NCBI RefSeq assembly: GCF_900143285.1 | Contig: NZ_FRDN01000003.1 | Location: 372,001 to 436,000, forward strand | From: Desulfitobacterium chlororespirans DSM 11544 | GTDB lineage: Bacteria; Bacillota; Desulfitobacteriia; Desulfitobacteriales; Desulfitobacteriaceae | Direction of reading: 5' to 3' | Length of the DNA stretch: 64,000 bases | Shown here: one piece after another, positions 1-9,859 of the stretch | How the letters are laid out: each line of letters begins with the position of its first letter | Position numbering within the stretch: the stretch's first letter is position 1 | Notes under the pieces: generated by a model | The model's input: the letters and a program-made list of their open reading frames with translations, nothing else | Database searches by the model: none | What the model was told of the DNA's origin: nothing | Program-made: the position numbers and the translations under genes

Positions 1-193
1 TCTCATTGCTGCAACAGCCTTTTCGCATAGTGAAAAACCTATGGGCTGAATGTTAACATATTACGTCCCATTGAGGGAATCATGTGATTAATTTGCTCCC
101 TTCCTACTGGAAACGAAGGATTTTGTTGACATTTGTCGAATATTGCGAATCACTAGGATTTTTAACAGAGAAAAATATAGGGGGGACAAGCAG

Positions 194-1915
194 ATGAAAT
201 GGGTGGAAAATATAAAAACCGTTTACAAGTTGGGGATTCTTGTCATCATTGCCTTCTTTTCCTTAGGTTCCGTCGGATTTACAGGCTATTACGATCTGAA
301 AATTGCCAATGATAATTTGCAGACAATGTATGAAGAGCGCTTAATCCCGGTAAAGATCGCCTACGATACCCGTTCCGATATCCGGGCTATGAACGGCTTC
401 CTTTTGGAATCAATGCTGACCGCTGATCGGGGCAAAAATCAAACCCTTCTGGACTCTATTCAGGAAAAAGGGCAGGGAATTGAAGATAAGCTCAGCCAAC
501 TGGAGGACCTGAGCCTGGATCCGCAAAGCCAAGAGTTGTTTCTGAAGATTAAAGCCTCCCATAAACAATACGACCAAACCAAAAATCAGATCGTTGCCTT
601 TGCCAGGGCAAATCTCAATGACAAGGCCTATAACCTCTATGAAACCTCCGGTGGTCATCTGTCAGACCAATTAGTGGAAGATATGCGGGCTCTGGGAGAA
701 TACTACGCCGGCCTTTCCCTCCAGGCCAGTCTGGACTATGAAGCAAGCTTTAAACATACTTTGTGGTTTATGGGAGCCATTGTTGCCGCCGCCCTCTTCT
801 TGCTGGCAGGAAGCGGCTATATCATCGCTTCTTCCATAACCAAACCCCTGGGGACAATGGTCGAAGTCTGCAATGATTTTGCTGCCGGAGATTTCCGGGA
901 TAAACAGCGGAGAAGCGGTGCCGGTAGAGAGGATGAGATTGGCCTGTTGTACCAGGCCTTAGCCGCCATGCAGAATAATCTCCGTCCTTTGATCAAAGGA
1001 ATCTCCACCTCCGCGGAACAGGTAGCGGCCTCCAGCCAGGAGCTTACGGCCAGTTCGGAGCAATCCGCCCAGGCGGCAGGGCAAGTGGCCGCCTCCATTT
1101 CCCAGATCGCCTTAGGAGCCGAACAGCAATTGGCAGCTGCCAATGAAACGGCTGCCGTCGTCGGGCAAATGACCCTGAACATGCAGGAAATCGCCGCCAA
1201 AGCCAATCAGGTGACCTCCCAGTCCAGCCATGCCAATGACCAGGCCAATCAAGGCATCACCACTGTGGAAAAGGCGGTAGCCCAGATGACTCAAATCGAG
1301 GGCACAGTCAATTCCTCTGCCGATGTGGTCGCCAAGCTGGGCAGACGGTCTCAGGAAATCGGGGAGATTGTGGACACCATTTCCGGAATTGCGGCCCAGA
1401 CCAATCTTCTGGCCCTCAACGCCGCTATCGAAGCGGCCCGGGCCGGAGAGCAAGGCCGGGGCTTTGCCGTAGTGGCCGATGAAGTTCGCAAGCTTGCCGA
1501 GCAGTCCCAAGAAGCGGCCCGGCAAATCGCCCTCCTGATCAGCGAGATTCAAGCCGATACTGAACAAGCCGTTGCGGCCATGAATCACGGAACCCGGGAA
1601 GTCAAAGCAGGGACGGAGGCGGTGGATGCCGCAGGCCAGTCCTTCCGGGAGATCGCCCACCTGGTAACCCAGGTCTCAGGCCAATTGCAGGAGATCGCCA
1701 CAGGTCTTCAGGCCATGGATTCCGACGGCCGGCAAATCTTCAGCTCTGTGCAAAGCATCGACCAAATCAGCAATACTACGGCATCCGAAACTCAGACCGT
1801 CTCCGCTGCCACTGAGGAACAACTGGCCTCCATGGAGGAGATCGCCTCTTCCAGCCAATCCTTATCCGAACTCGCTCAAAATCTGCAAAATGAGATCGCC
1901 AGATTTAAATACTAG
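194..1915 (+). CDS. methyl-accepting chemotaxis protein (4HB type)
   Basis: Membrane chemoreceptor that passes a ligand signal to CheA/CheW. The start is the ATG at 194, behind a GGGGG Shine-Dalgarno; an upstream in-frame start at 143 has none. A first TM lies near residues 12-32 and a second near 195-215, with a helical extracytoplasmic region between them of the four-helix-bundle type. A HAMP linker and a long Ala/Gln/Glu-rich coiled coil follow. The signalling tip is canonical ([18 protein letters not shown], then GRGFAVVA and EVRKLAE), so the kinase-control hairpin is intact. The ligand cannot be predicted. The gene is monocistronic and ends at a strong bidirectional terminator. Nothing else was recognised in the 193 bases before it. 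Confidence 0.93.
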   Translation: MKWVENIKTVYKLGILVIIAFFSLGSVGFTGYYDLKIANDNLQTMYEERLIPVKIAYDTRSDIRAMNGFLLESMLTADRGKNQTLLDSIQEKGQGIEDKLSQLEDLSLDPQSQELFLKIKASHKQYDQTKNQIVAFARANLNDKAYNLYETSGGHLSDQLVEDMRALGEYYAGLSLQASLDYEASFKHTLWFMGAIVAAALFLLAGSGYIIASSITKPLGTMVEVCNDFAAGDFRDKQRRSGAGREDEIGLLYQALAAMQNNLRPLIKGISTSAEQVAASSQELTASSEQSAQAAGQVAASISQIALGAEQQLAAANETAAVVGQMTLNMQEIAAKANQVTSQSSHANDQANQGITTVEKAVAQMTQIEGTVNSSADVVAKLGRRSQEIGEIVDTISGIAAQTNLLALNAAIEAARAGEQGRGFAVVADEVRKLAEQSQEAARQIALLISEIQADTEQAVAAMNHGTREVKAGTEAVDAAGQSFREIAHLVTQVSGQLQEIATGLQAMDSDGRQIFSSVQSIDQISNTTASETQTVSAATEEQLASMEEIASSSQSLSELAQNLQNEIARFKY

Positions 1916-1966
1916 ACTTTTAAAACTTGGCTGCAGCTCATGATTAACTTGCACCCTTATACAGCA

Positions 1967-2006
1967 AAAGACAGATGCCACACCGCAAAATGTGGTATCT
2001 GTCTTT
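1967..2006. terminator. bidirectional terminator between MCP and MFS genes
   Basis: A 16-bp stem (AAAGACAGATGCCACA against TGTGGTATCTGTCTTT, one G-T pair) with an 8-nt loop. It lies between two convergent genes and its T-rich/A-rich flanks suit both strands. Confidence 0.8.
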
Positions 2007-2050
2007 CTAACTTCCTGCCCCAAATATACGTCCAAAACAGTGAAATCAAG

Positions 2051-3505
2051 TCAGGCTTTCGCTTCTTTTTTCCTTCCAGGCATGGTCATAGCTAAGATCA
2101 TGGACAGCAGGGTAATGATAATAAACGCGGTAAACAGGACATGCATGGAACTGTTTAAGGAGAGGGTTATTTGCTCCGCCGCAAGGGCGGTATGGGATAG
2201 GTCAGGCTGATAAAGGTTGCCCGGATTGATCCCTTCTATGCCTTGCTGGGTAAAATATTTAGTAATATACAGGTTAAAAATAGTCCCGAACACACTGATG
2301 CCGATGGTCTGGCCCAGAGTTCTGAGCAAGGAATTGGTTCCGACCGCGGCTCCTCTTTGGCTGTACTCTGCCGAATCCTGAACGATGATGGTTAAGGCCG
2401 CACTGGCTCCGCCGAAGCCGATCCCCATAATAAAGCCATAGGCGAGAATGATGGGCAGGGGAGTATTTATTCCCAGCGTGAACAGCAGCAGGGTACTGAG
2501 CAGCAGCACCGCATTGGAGGCCAGAATAACATTCTTCCCTCCATACCGGACCAACAGCTTGCCCAGGATAAAGGAGACGATCAACCAGGACACCGACATG
2601 GGCAGCATGGCTAAACCGGCGGCTGTGGGACGGTATCCCAAAATATTCTGCAAGTAAATGGGCAGATAAACATTGACGCCCATGAGCACGGCATAGATCA
2701 GGAAGGAAATCAGATTGACCAGGATCGTCGTTCTGGTAAAGATCGCAAAAGGAATGATGGGTTCCGCCGCTTTTTTCTCGATTTTATAAAATGCATAAAG
2801 CAGAAAGAACGTCAACAGGAGCAGCCCGGCCACCCATAAAGAGGGATAGGGTGAAGCGCTCCGATCGAATAAAAAGATGCTTAAGAAGACCACGATGGCT
2901 AAGGATAGGGTAAGCGTCCCGGCATAATCGATGCTGGGGTTCTTCTTGGCAAAGGTTTCCTTCAAGGAGCTTTGCAGCAGAATGACTGACAGCAGCCCAA
3001 AGGGAATATTGATAAAAAAGATCCAGTGCCAGGAAAGCACATCGATTAAAAATCCGCCGAAAAACGGACCGACAAGACTGGCGATTCCCCATACCGTGCT
3101 TAAGGCCCCCTGTATCTTTGCTCTTTCCGCCAGTGAAAAAACATCGCCGATGATGGTAAAGGAAACCGTAAATATAGCGCCCGCTCCCAGCCCCTGAATG
3201 GCACGAAAGACAATCAGCATAACCATACTCTGGGCTAATCCGCATAAAAAGCTGCCCGCCAAAAATATGATAATGCCGACGGAGAGGATGTTTTTCCTGC
3301 CGTACAAATCGGCAAGTTTGCCATAAGCCGGTGTCGATAAGGCCGACGTTAATAAATACACCGAAAAAACCAGGCTGATGAATTCAAATCCCTGCAAATC
3401 CTTGGCGATAGTGGGCGTAGCCATCGTAACAATCGTTCCCTCAACCGCCGCTAAAAACATAGACAGCATAAGGGATATAATCAAAGGTGTTTTTTTTATA
3501 CTCAT
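2051..3505 (-). CDS. MFS multidrug exporter, DHA2/EmrB-QacA family (14 TM)
   Basis: Proton-driven drug exporter of the inner membrane. The 484 residues hold about 14 hydrophobic segments, with the MFS motif A signature GKLADLYGRKN after TM2 and an arginine-containing TM4 region (VFRAIQGLGAGAIF), as in EmrB/QacA proteins. The ATG follows AGGAAC. A perfect-consensus sigma-A promoter lies about 70 bp upstream, so basal expression may be high unless repressed; no regulator gene is adjacent. Substrate unknown. It converges on the chemoreceptor gene and shares its terminator. Confidence 0.9.
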   Translation of the reverse strand: MSIKKTPLIISLMLSMFLAAVEGTIVTMATPTIAKDLQGFEFISLVFSVYLLTSALSTPAYGKLADLYGRKNILSVGIIIFLAGSFLCGLAQSMVMLIVFRAIQGLGAGAIFTVSFTIIGDVFSLAERAKIQGALSTVWGIASLVGPFFGGFLIDVLSWHWIFFINIPFGLLSVILLQSSLKETFAKKNPSIDYAGTLTLSLAIVVFLSIFLFDRSASPYPSLWVAGLLLLTFFLLYAFYKIEKKAAEPIIPFAIFTRTTILVNLISFLIYAVLMGVNVYLPIYLQNILGYRPTAAGLAMLPMSVSWLIVSFILGKLLVRYGGKNVILASNAVLLLSTLLLFTLGINTPLPIILAYGFIMGIGFGGASAALTIIVQDSAEYSQRGAAVGTNSLLRTLGQTIGISVFGTIFNLYITKYFTQQGIEGINPGNLYQPDLSHTALAAEQITLSLNSSMHVLFTAFIIITLLSMILAMTMPGRKKEAKA

Positions 3506-3574
3506 AATCTTGTGTTCCTATCTTTTTATCATGTCTCAGTGGCCGGAACCACCATGGGGATTAAGGCCGTTCTC

Positions 3575-3603
3575 ATTATATGAGCGGTTCACACCCCTGT
3601 CAA
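3575..3603 (-). promoter_or_regulatory. consensus sigma-A promoter of the MFS exporter
   Basis: On the minus strand TTGACA (3603-3598) and TATAAT (3580-3575) are separated by exactly 17 bp, which matches the housekeeping consensus. The predicted start of transcription is near 3568, about 60 nt ahead of the start codon. Confidence 0.8.
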
Positions 3604-3650
3604 GGAATAACTTGTCGAGGCCCTTAAAAACAAATAAGGTGTCCTGAGCA

Positions 3651-3689
3651 GTCTGTCCCAGATTGAATGCATGTTCAATCTGGGCAGAC
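3651..3689. repeat. inverted repeat between clpP and MFS promoter
   Basis: Arms CCCAGATTGAA and TTCAATCTGGG around a 6-nt loop, extended by GTCTG/CAGAC after one bulged base. No T-run follows, so it may be a protein-binding site or an RNA hairpin rather than a classical terminator. Confidence 0.5.
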
Positions 3690-3720
3690 AAGTCCTGACT
3701 CCCTATAGATAAGCTATTTA

Positions 3721-3784
3721 GTACTCTGTAACACCTAATTCTTCACATTTCCGGGCAATGCAAGTTTTAAGTGTTACAGAGTAC
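3721..3784 (-). terminator. long inverted repeat downstream of clpP, probable terminator
   Basis: Perfect 14-bp arms (GTACTCTGTAACAC and GTGTTACAGAGTAC) enclose 36 nt. It starts about 20 nt past the clpP stop codon, which suggests transcript termination or 3'-end protection. The long loop is unusual for an intrinsic terminator. Confidence 0.45.
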
Positions 3785-3803
3785 TCGTTTTAACCCGCAG
3801 ATA

Positions 3804-4385
3804 TCACAGGATTTTGTCAATCAATCCATAGTCCTGGGCCTGCCCAGCCGTCATATAATAATCTCTCTCCATATCCTTTTGGATTTTTTCCAGAGGCTGG
3901 CCTGTAAGCCTGCTATAGGTCTCATTCAGCTTCTCCTTGGTTTTGATCAGCCAGTCACTATGGATTTTTATATCGGTGGTCTGTCCCTGGAGCCCGCCGG
4001 ATAGTGACGGCTGATGAATCAGCACTTCACTGTTTGCCAAGGCAAAGCGTTTGCCTTTCGCCCCTGCTGCCAGCAGCAAGGAGGCGGCACTCCCCGATTG
4101 GCCTATGCTGATGGTGGAAACATCGCATTTGATATAGTTCATCGTATCCATAATGGCCAATCCGTCCGTTACGGAACCACCGGGGCTGTTAATGTAGAAA
4201 TGGATATCCTTATCACAGTCGGCAGATTCCAGAAAAAGCATTTGGGCGATAATCAAGCTTGCTGATTCATTGGTTACCATGCCATTAAGCATGACGACGC
4301 GGTCATTCAGCAGTCTGGAAAAAATATCACAAGAGCGTTCCCCGCGGGATGTTTGTTCGATTACCATAGGTACAAGATGGTTCAT
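3804..4385 (-). CDS. clpP: ClpP-family serine protease (accessory paralogue)
   Basis: Proteolytic subunit that forms a barrel working with Clp ATPases. The 193-residue product carries the catalytic triad in the expected places: Ser99 in GQSGS, His124 in the IHQP motif, and Asp175 after KDMER. The usual GMAAS/GQAAS active-site loop is altered to GQSGS. The start is the ATG at 4385 because the ATG at 4397 overlaps the GGAGG ribosome-binding site. It lies 19 nt behind an AraC-type regulator in the same direction and no Clp ATPase or tig gene is adjacent, unlike the housekeeping clpP. It is therefore probably an extra, conditionally expressed ClpP. Confidence 0.85.
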   Translation of the reverse strand: MNHLVPMVIEQTSRGERSCDIFSRLLNDRVVMLNGMVTNESASLIIAQMLFLESADCDKDIHFYINSPGGSVTDGLAIMDTMNYIKCDVSTISIGQSGSAASLLLAAGAKGKRFALANSEVLIHQPSLSGGLQGQTTDIKIHSDWLIKTKEKLNETYSRLTGQPLEKIQKDMERDYYMTAGQAQDYGLIDKIL

Positions 4386-4404
4386 ATTAACCTCCATAGA
4401 CTGT

Positions 4405-4794
4405 TTACGCAGCCCTATTCATAATTGTATTGCCAGAGCCGAATTGGATAACCTTATTGATTTTTCTTCCTCCGTACATTTTCCGGTATTTCCCGGGTGC
4501 CAGTCCATAGATCCTCATAAAGGCTCGCGTAAAGGATTCCTGAGAAGCATACTGATATTTCAGGGCGATATCAATGATGGGCTGCTCTGTCCCAACAAGC
4601 TCCTCGGCAGCCTTCTCCATCCGCCTCCTGGTTATATATCTGGTGACGGATTCGCCTGTTACTTTGTGAAAAAGCCTGTGATAGTAGTATTTCGACAGGT
4701 AGGCTTTCCGGGCAAGATCCTCAAGGTCAATCCTGTCATCCAGATTTTCTTCAATATAGTCAAGGGAATCATACACTTTGGAGCGATAATCCAT
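4405..4794 (-). CDS. AraC/XylS-type transcriptional regulator, DNA-binding domain only
   Basis: A 129-residue protein that is almost all tandem helix-turn-helix ([21 protein letters not shown], then [20 protein letters not shown] and the GLAPGKYR ending), in the manner of MarA/SoxS. There is no sensor domain, so control is likely by protein level or by a partner. The ATG at 4794 follows GGAAAGGAG. Transcription continues into clpP, 19 nt downstream, so it may control that protease or itself. Effector unknown. Confidence 0.85.
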   Translation of the reverse strand: MDYRSKVYDSLDYIEENLDDRIDLEDLARKAYLSKYYYHRLFHKVTGESVTRYITRRRMEKAAEELVGTEQPIIDIALKYQYASQESFTRAFMRIYGLAPGKYRKMYGGRKINKVIQFGSGNTIMNRAA

Positions 4795-4873
4795 ATGCTT
4801 TCTCCTTTCCCAAGAATCTGTCATCATTATATACTCTAACGGCAATTCGTTCTTGATAATTTTTGCTTAAGTA

Positions 4874-4926
4874 AAGAGCGTACCGCCAATGTTCAAACCA
4901 GGCTGAACATTGGGCGATACGCTCTT
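4874..4926 (-). terminator. terminator of the Bce-type operon
   Basis: A long hairpin with arms beginning AAGAGCGTACCGCC and closing GGGCGATACGCTCTT, loop AACCAGGC, lies 72 bp beyond the stop codon of the permease gene. On the minus strand it is followed by a short T-rich stretch. Confidence 0.65.
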
Positions 4927-4998
4927 CTTTTCCAGGCAAGCCCGATAACGTCTAAGGGTGGGGTCTCCAAGCAGGGAGGGCACGTCAGGATATGTGTC

Positions 4999-7029
4999 CT
5001 AACGATCCACTCCGCCGCTGACAATACTGTAATAAGCCCGGGAGGTAAAAACATACACCAGCACATAAAACAAGGTGAACACCAGATAGCAGCCTACCGT
5101 TACGGCAGCGAGCAGACTTGTATTGGTCAGACTGAACAGCGCCATCAGCTTGGAAATCATGGGAAAGGCAAAGGTTATATGAACGCCCGCGGCAGCCAGG
5201 GGCAGAAAGAACACCGTCAGCACCTGGGAATTGATGCTCTTGCGAATTTCCCTTCTCGTCATGCCTACTTTCTGCATGATGTCAAAGCGGGCCTGATCCT
5301 CATAGCCTTCGCTGATCTGCTTATAATACATAATCAACACCGCTCCCAGAATAAAGACGATCCCCAGCAAAACCCCAAGGAAAAGCAATCCCCCATACAG
5401 AGCATAGAAATCGGCCCGCTTCTGGGCAACAGCCTGGATACTTGCTGCCGGAAACTGGGGATCTTCCAGCTGCATCCGGCTGACCGACTCCGCAATATCC
5501 TCTCTCAGGGTGATCTGCATCTCCTCAGGAAGGTTCAAATCAAACCCGTAATAATGATACAGGCTGGAAGCCCTGTCTCCGTAGATCTCCTTCTGTTTCT
5601 CAAAAACAGCGTCCAGGGAGGCCAGTTCCGGGACAACGATAAAGAAGGAAGAAACAGCCTGCATAGAATCCATGCCGTTATCCACAAACTTCGGTACCGT
5701 CTTCTTGATCTCCAGGGTGCCGGCCCCTTCCACCCCAAGTCTGTCATAGGCATAATCCCCCTTGCTGGAGTACAGAAGAATCTCGTTTTGGCCCAGAGTT
5801 TCTCCGGCTCCCGTCAGCCGGTTATAGTCCTCCAGGGGAATGATCAACAACTGCCGGAGGTTGGCTGAATCCTCATTCCGCAGGGTCTGACCCTGTTCGC
5901 GCTTGAAGCTCATCTGCTCCCCTTCCAGATATCCGGTCACACCCAGATAGCGGTAGCTGAGACTATTTTCTGGCTGGATGCCCCTCTTTTCCAGGGCTTT
6001 GTCCACAGCCCCGGTCAGGGCAGCGATATAAGCCGGTTCGATGGAGTGGAGCTCCACCTCCACCTGCCGGGGATACCGGGAACGCAGACTGTCCTCCGCT
6101 CCTATATACAGACAGACCGTGGTCGACAGCATCACCAGCACCATGGTGGAGAGGATGCAGATGGAAGCCAGCCCGGCCCCGTTGCGTTTCATGCGATAAA
6201 CCATGGAGGAAACGGAAACAAAATGACTGGTCTTGTAATAGTACTTCTTGTTTTTCTGGAGAAGCCGGCAGAAGACCACGGAACCGGCGATAAACAGCAG
6301 GTAAGTCCCTATGATCACCATCACCACCGCCACAAAGAACCAGAGCATAGCCGCCAAAGGCTGCTGAATGGTGAGGGCCAGATAGTAGGCTCCGGCCAGA
6401 ATGATCACTCCCGGCAAAGCCAAGGCCCAATTAGCCTTGGGAGGCTTCTCCCCCACCGTGTCGCTGCGCAGCAGCTCCACCGGTTTAGCGACATGAATCT
6501 GCCGCAGCCCATTGAGCAGAATCAGCAAAAAAATGACGGCAAAGAGGAGAGCGGCCCCTAAGAGGGATGGCCAGTCCACGGAAAATCCGGATTGGATGGC
6601 GCTCTTGAGCACATGAGCCAGGGACAGCTCGGCAACCTTGGCAAAGAGAATGCCGCAGAACAAGCCCCCGGCCACAGATACAGTTCCGATCACAATGCTC
6701 TCCCAGGTAAGAATCCGGGCCAGGTTCCATTTGCCCATGCCGAGAATATTATAAAGGCCAAACTCTTTTTTCCGTTTCCGAATCAAAAAAGAGTTCGTAT
6801 AAAACAGGAAGATCACTGAAAATATCCCCATAACACCCCGTCCGAAGGTCAGGATCATCTGCAGGGAATCTCCGCCGGGCATGGCACCCACCCCAGGATT
6901 GACCGCTAAAAAAGAGATGATGTAAAACATCATGACCATACCTACGCAGGTCAGGATATAAGGCAGGTAGAGTTTGCGGTTTTTGGCCATGGCGGTCAGG
7001 GCCAGTCTGAGATAAAGTCCCCGTGTCAT
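4999..7029 (-). CDS. BceB-type ABC transporter permease
   Basis: Membrane subunit of an antimicrobial-peptide detoxification transporter. The 676 residues show paired FtsX-like cores (near residues 55-150 and 580-670), about ten TM segments, and a large extracytoplasmic domain (roughly 310-530) between TM7 and TM8. These are hallmarks of BceB proteins, which sense peptides such as bacitracin and sit with a sensor kinase. Its first codons overlap the stop of the ATPase gene by 4 nt, which indicates coupling. With the two-component genes upstream it forms a complete BceRSAB-like module. The specific peptide cannot be inferred. Confidence 0.88.
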   Translation of the reverse strand: MTRGLYLRLALTAMAKNRKLYLPYILTCVGMVMMFYIISFLAVNPGVGAMPGGDSLQMILTFGRGVMGIFSVIFLFYTNSFLIRKRKKEFGLYNILGMGKWNLARILTWESIVIGTVSVAGGLFCGILFAKVAELSLAHVLKSAIQSGFSVDWPSLLGAALLFAVIFLLILLNGLRQIHVAKPVELLRSDTVGEKPPKANWALALPGVIILAGAYYLALTIQQPLAAMLWFFVAVVMVIIGTYLLFIAGSVVFCRLLQKNKKYYYKTSHFVSVSSMVYRMKRNGAGLASICILSTMVLVMLSTTVCLYIGAEDSLRSRYPRQVEVELHSIEPAYIAALTGAVDKALEKRGIQPENSLSYRYLGVTGYLEGEQMSFKREQGQTLRNEDSANLRQLLIIPLEDYNRLTGAGETLGQNEILLYSSKGDYAYDRLGVEGAGTLEIKKTVPKFVDNGMDSMQAVSSFFIVVPELASLDAVFEKQKEIYGDRASSLYHYYGFDLNLPEEMQITLREDIAESVSRMQLEDPQFPAASIQAVAQKRADFYALYGGLLFLGVLLGIVFILGAVLIMYYKQISEGYEDQARFDIMQKVGMTRREIRKSINSQVLTVFFLPLAAAGVHITFAFPMISKLMALFSLTNTSLLAAVTVGCYLVFTLFYVLVYVFTSRAYYSIVSGGVDR

Positions 7030-7790
7030 GGTCTGTCGCCCCCTGTCGCCAGCAGGGTAAGGGTATCGGATATCTTCTGATACAACGCCTCATTGCTGCT
7101 GTTCCCCCGGTAAATCTGGTGAAATACCTCCCCATCTTTAATAAACAGCACCCGGCCGGCATGACTGGCCGCCTTGACCGAGTGGGTCACCATCAAAAGG
7201 GTCTGCCCCTCCCGGTTGATCTCCCCAAACAGGCGGAGCAGTTCATCAGTGGCTTTGGAATCCAGAGCTCCGGTGGGTTCATCCGCCAGGATCAGCCGGG
7301 GATTGGTAATCAGGGCCCGGGCTACCGCCGCTCTCTGCTTCTGTCCCCCCGATACCTCATAGGGATATTTGGCAAGCAGCTCCACAATCCCCAGCTTCCT
7401 GGCAATAGGTGTGAGCCGTGCTTTCATTTCCGGGTAGGACTTGCCGGCCAGGACCAGGGGCAGGAAAATATTATCTTCAAGAGAAAAGGTGTCCAGCAGA
7501 TTAAAGTCCTGAAACACAAAGCCTAAATTATCCCGGCGGAAGGCGGCAATGTCAGACTCTTTGATCTTGCTCAGATTGTGCCCGTCGAGAATGACCGTGC
7601 CGCCGGTAGGCTTGTCCAGAGCAGCCAGAATATTAAGCAGAGTGGTTTTGCCGGAACCCGACTCCCCCATAATAGCTACATACTCTCCCTTTTCCACGCT
7701 GAAGGACACACTGGCCAAGGCCTGAATCTTCTGGCTCCCAAAGCGGGTGGTATATACTTTTTCTAAATGATTAACTTCTAAAATAGTCAT
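7026..7790 (-). CDS. BceA-type ABC transporter ATP-binding protein
   Basis: ATPase of the peptide-resistance transporter. It has Walker A GESGSGKTT near residue 39, a Q-loop (GFVFQDFNLL), signature SGGQKQR and Walker B RLILADEPTGALD, the standard MacB/BceA form. The ATG at 7790 (protein starting MTILEVNHL) follows GAGAAG; an earlier in-frame start at 7820 has weaker support. About 190 bp of AT-rich spacer carrying a repeated TCATT motif (near 7820-7870) separates it from the kinase gene, so it may have its own promoter, as in classical bceAB. Confidence 0.9.
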   Translation of the reverse strand: MTILEVNHLEKVYTTRFGSQKIQALASVSFSVEKGEYVAIMGESGSGKTTLLNILAALDKPTGGTVILDGHNLSKIKESDIAAFRRDNLGFVFQDFNLLDTFSLEDNIFLPLVLAGKSYPEMKARLTPIARKLGIVELLAKYPYEVSGGQKQRAAVARALITNPRLILADEPTGALDSKATDELLRLFGEINREGQTLLMVTHSVKAASHAGRVLFIKDGEVFHQIYRGNSSNEALYQKISDTLTLLATGGDRP

Positions 7791-7981
7791 TAACTTCTTC
7801 TCCGTTCTCTTTAACTTCAATCATTTTAGCTTCAGTCATTCTTAACTCGAGTCATTCCTAACTCAGTCATTTTTAACCGAAAGCAACGATGCCACTCTAT
7901 TAGTTTACGCAAAACAGGGAAATATCCGCCATGGCTTTGGCTTACATTTCCCCGTTTAACCTTACCTTTTTGCAAGGTTGC

Positions 7982-8977
7982 TTATTCTATTGCCAATTCA
8001 GCGCTTTGCAGATCGAGCCGGATCTCCGTGCCCCTGCCGGCAGCAGAACCGGCGGTGATCTCATGGCCCAGATTGCGGCAGATACGGCGGCAGAGATAGA
8101 GCCCTATGCCGCTGGCTTTCTTGTCTGTGCGCCCGTTAAAGCCGGTATAGCCCTTTTCAAAAATGCGGGGCAGGTCTTCCGGGGCGATACCCATGCCGGT
8201 ATCCCGGATGCACAGGATTTTCGGCCCTGCCAAAACAATGGCGATGGTCCCGGACCGGGTGTATTTAAGAGCGTTGGACAGGATCTGCTCGATGACGAAC
8301 AGGAGCCATTTTTCATCGGTCAAAACCCGGCAGTTCAGGGGTTCATACTCCAGCCGGATCTTGCGGCGGATAAACTGAGACGCATATTTGCGCACCGCCT
8401 GTTTGACGATGCCGTCCAAATCATACTCCCGGATCAGATAATCCGTGGCGGGGGCCTCCAGCCGCAGATAACAGAGGACCATTTCCACATAGTGTTCAAT
8501 GCGCTGAAGCTCCTCCCTCAGCTCCCGGTTGTGAGGAGTGTCCTCTACTTCCCCTTGCAGAAGAAGCCCCATGGCGGCGATAGGCGTCTTGATCTGATGG
8601 GCCCACACCGTATAGTATTCTACAAGATCTGTATACCGCTGCCGCATTTGGTCGGTCAGCTGCAGCTTATCTTCATAAAGAACCCGGATGACAGCCTGAT
8701 AATCTTCTTCCAGAGGTCCCCAAGGCTGGGGAAGGCCGGCAGCGGTCACCGTGATTTCCCGGCGCAGGGCCTCCAGCCGTTTATGCCTTTCAAAAAAAGC
8801 CCTGTAATCCAGAACCACCAGGATCACGCCCAGAAAAACACAGAGCACCGCCCCGTAACCCACTGCCTCCACCGGCAACTCATAAAGGGCAAACACCCCG
8901 GCGAAGATGAGGCAGAAGGCCAGAAACGCCCCTATTGCCTTGCGCTGCCATTTCAGGTAAGAAAAAAACAAGCCCAT
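7982..8977 (-). CDS. BceS-type intramembrane-sensing histidine kinase
   Basis: The 331-residue kinase has two TM helices in its first 65 residues joined by only a few residues, so it has no extracellular sensor domain; such kinases are activated through their BceAB transporter. The phosphoacceptor histidine is in WAHQIKTPIAAM and the ATPase domain shows NALKYTRSG, DTGMGI and GIGLYL boxes. The paired response regulator lies 82 bp upstream in the same direction. This placement and the topology support the Bce assignment. Confidence 0.88.
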   Translation of the reverse strand: MGLFFSYLKWQRKAIGAFLAFCLIFAGVFALYELPVEAVGYGAVLCVFLGVILVVLDYRAFFERHKRLEALRREITVTAAGLPQPWGPLEEDYQAVIRVLYEDKLQLTDQMRQRYTDLVEYYTVWAHQIKTPIAAMGLLLQGEVEDTPHNRELREELQRIEHYVEMVLCYLRLEAPATDYLIREYDLDGIVKQAVRKYASQFIRRKIRLEYEPLNCRVLTDEKWLLFVIEQILSNALKYTRSGTIAIVLAGPKILCIRDTGMGIAPEDLPRIFEKGYTGFNGRTDKKASGIGLYLCRRICRNLGHEITAGSAAGRGTEIRLDLQSAELAIE

Positions 8978-9059
8978 AACCGCTCCTTACTCTTTGCTCC
9001 ATCAGACACACCCGTCAAACAAATCCATCAGTTACTCTATCAACACAATCAGATAACCC

Positions 9060-9731
9060 TCATTCCACCAGATAGCCCAACCCTTTCCTGGTGAGGATAA
9101 AATCCTTCAACCCTGCGGCCTCCAGCTTTTTGCGCAGGCGGGTCATGTTGACGGTCAGGGTATTTTCGTCCACAAAACTGTCCGTTTCCCACAGCCGCTG
9201 CATCAGGGTATCCCGGCTGACCACCCTGCCCTTGTTCTCCATCAGGGCCTGGAGGATACGGTAATCGTTTTTCGTCAGTTCGATATGCTGTCCCTGATAG
9301 GTCAGGCTGGCGTCGGCGGTATTCAGCAAAGCTCCGCGATGTTCCAGGATCTTGACCTGTCCGGCGAAGTGATAGGTCCGGCGCAGAATGGCCTGGATTT
9401 TGGCCGTGAGCACATTCAGGTCAAAGGGCTTGGCGATAAAGTCGTCTCCCCCCATGTTCATGGCCATGACGATATTCATGTTGTCCCCTGCGGAGGAAAT
9501 GAACATAATGGGGACCTGAGACACTTTGCGGATCTCCCCGCACCAGTGGTAACCGTTATAAAAAGGCAGGGCAATGTCCAGCAGCACCAGCTGGGGGTCC
9601 AGTGCAGCGAACTCAGCCAGGACATTCCGGAAATCCTCCACACAGCGGGCTTCCAGACCCCAGGACTGGATATGCTTGCGGATGGCCTCCGCAATGGTGG
9701 CATCGTCTTCGACAATCAGAATTTTATACAA
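9060..9731 (-). CDS. BceR-type OmpR-family response regulator
   Basis: A 223-residue DNA-binding regulator: receiver domain with acidic pocket VEDD at residues 7-10, phosphoacceptor Asp in LVLLDIALP near residue 52 and Lys in FIAKPFD, then a winged helix (KNDYRILQAL, ENTLTVNMTRLRKKLE). The start is a TTG at 9731, preceded by AAGGGG. It is the first gene of the Bce-type module and probably activates the transporter genes. Ahead of it ATCACCTGTA occurs twice in tandem, a possible autoregulatory site. The 5' end of this gene is duplicated as a decayed fragment near 12.5 kb. Confidence 0.9.
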   Translation of the reverse strand: MYKILIVEDDATIAEAIRKHIQSWGLEARCVEDFRNVLAEFAALDPQLVLLDIALPFYNGYHWCGEIRKVSQVPIMFISSAGDNMNIVMAMNMGGDDFIAKPFDLNVLTAKIQAILRRTYHFAGQVKILEHRGALLNTADASLTYQGQHIELTKNDYRILQALMENKGRVVSRDTLMQRLWETDSFVDENTLTVNMTRLRKKLEAAGLKDFILTRKGLGYLVE

Positions 9732-9859
9732 ACTATCCCCTTCTTACACATACAGGTGATTACATCTACAGGTGATTGGCATGAATGGTTTAAAGCGCTG
9801 TGTTTATCATAACGCTTCCAGATTGGAAAGGCAAAAAGCCGCCGGCCCTTTTCTGGCCC

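Noticed and set aside
126-154. TTGACA upstream of the first chemoreceptor as a sigma-A promoter
   Set aside because: The -35 is perfect but no acceptable -10 lies 16-18 bp downstream.
7931-9094. 387-codon plus-strand open frame opposite the Bce kinase
   Set aside because: Antisense shadow of the kinase gene; no ribosome-binding site and composition of a GC-rich complement, while the minus frame has full kinase motifs.
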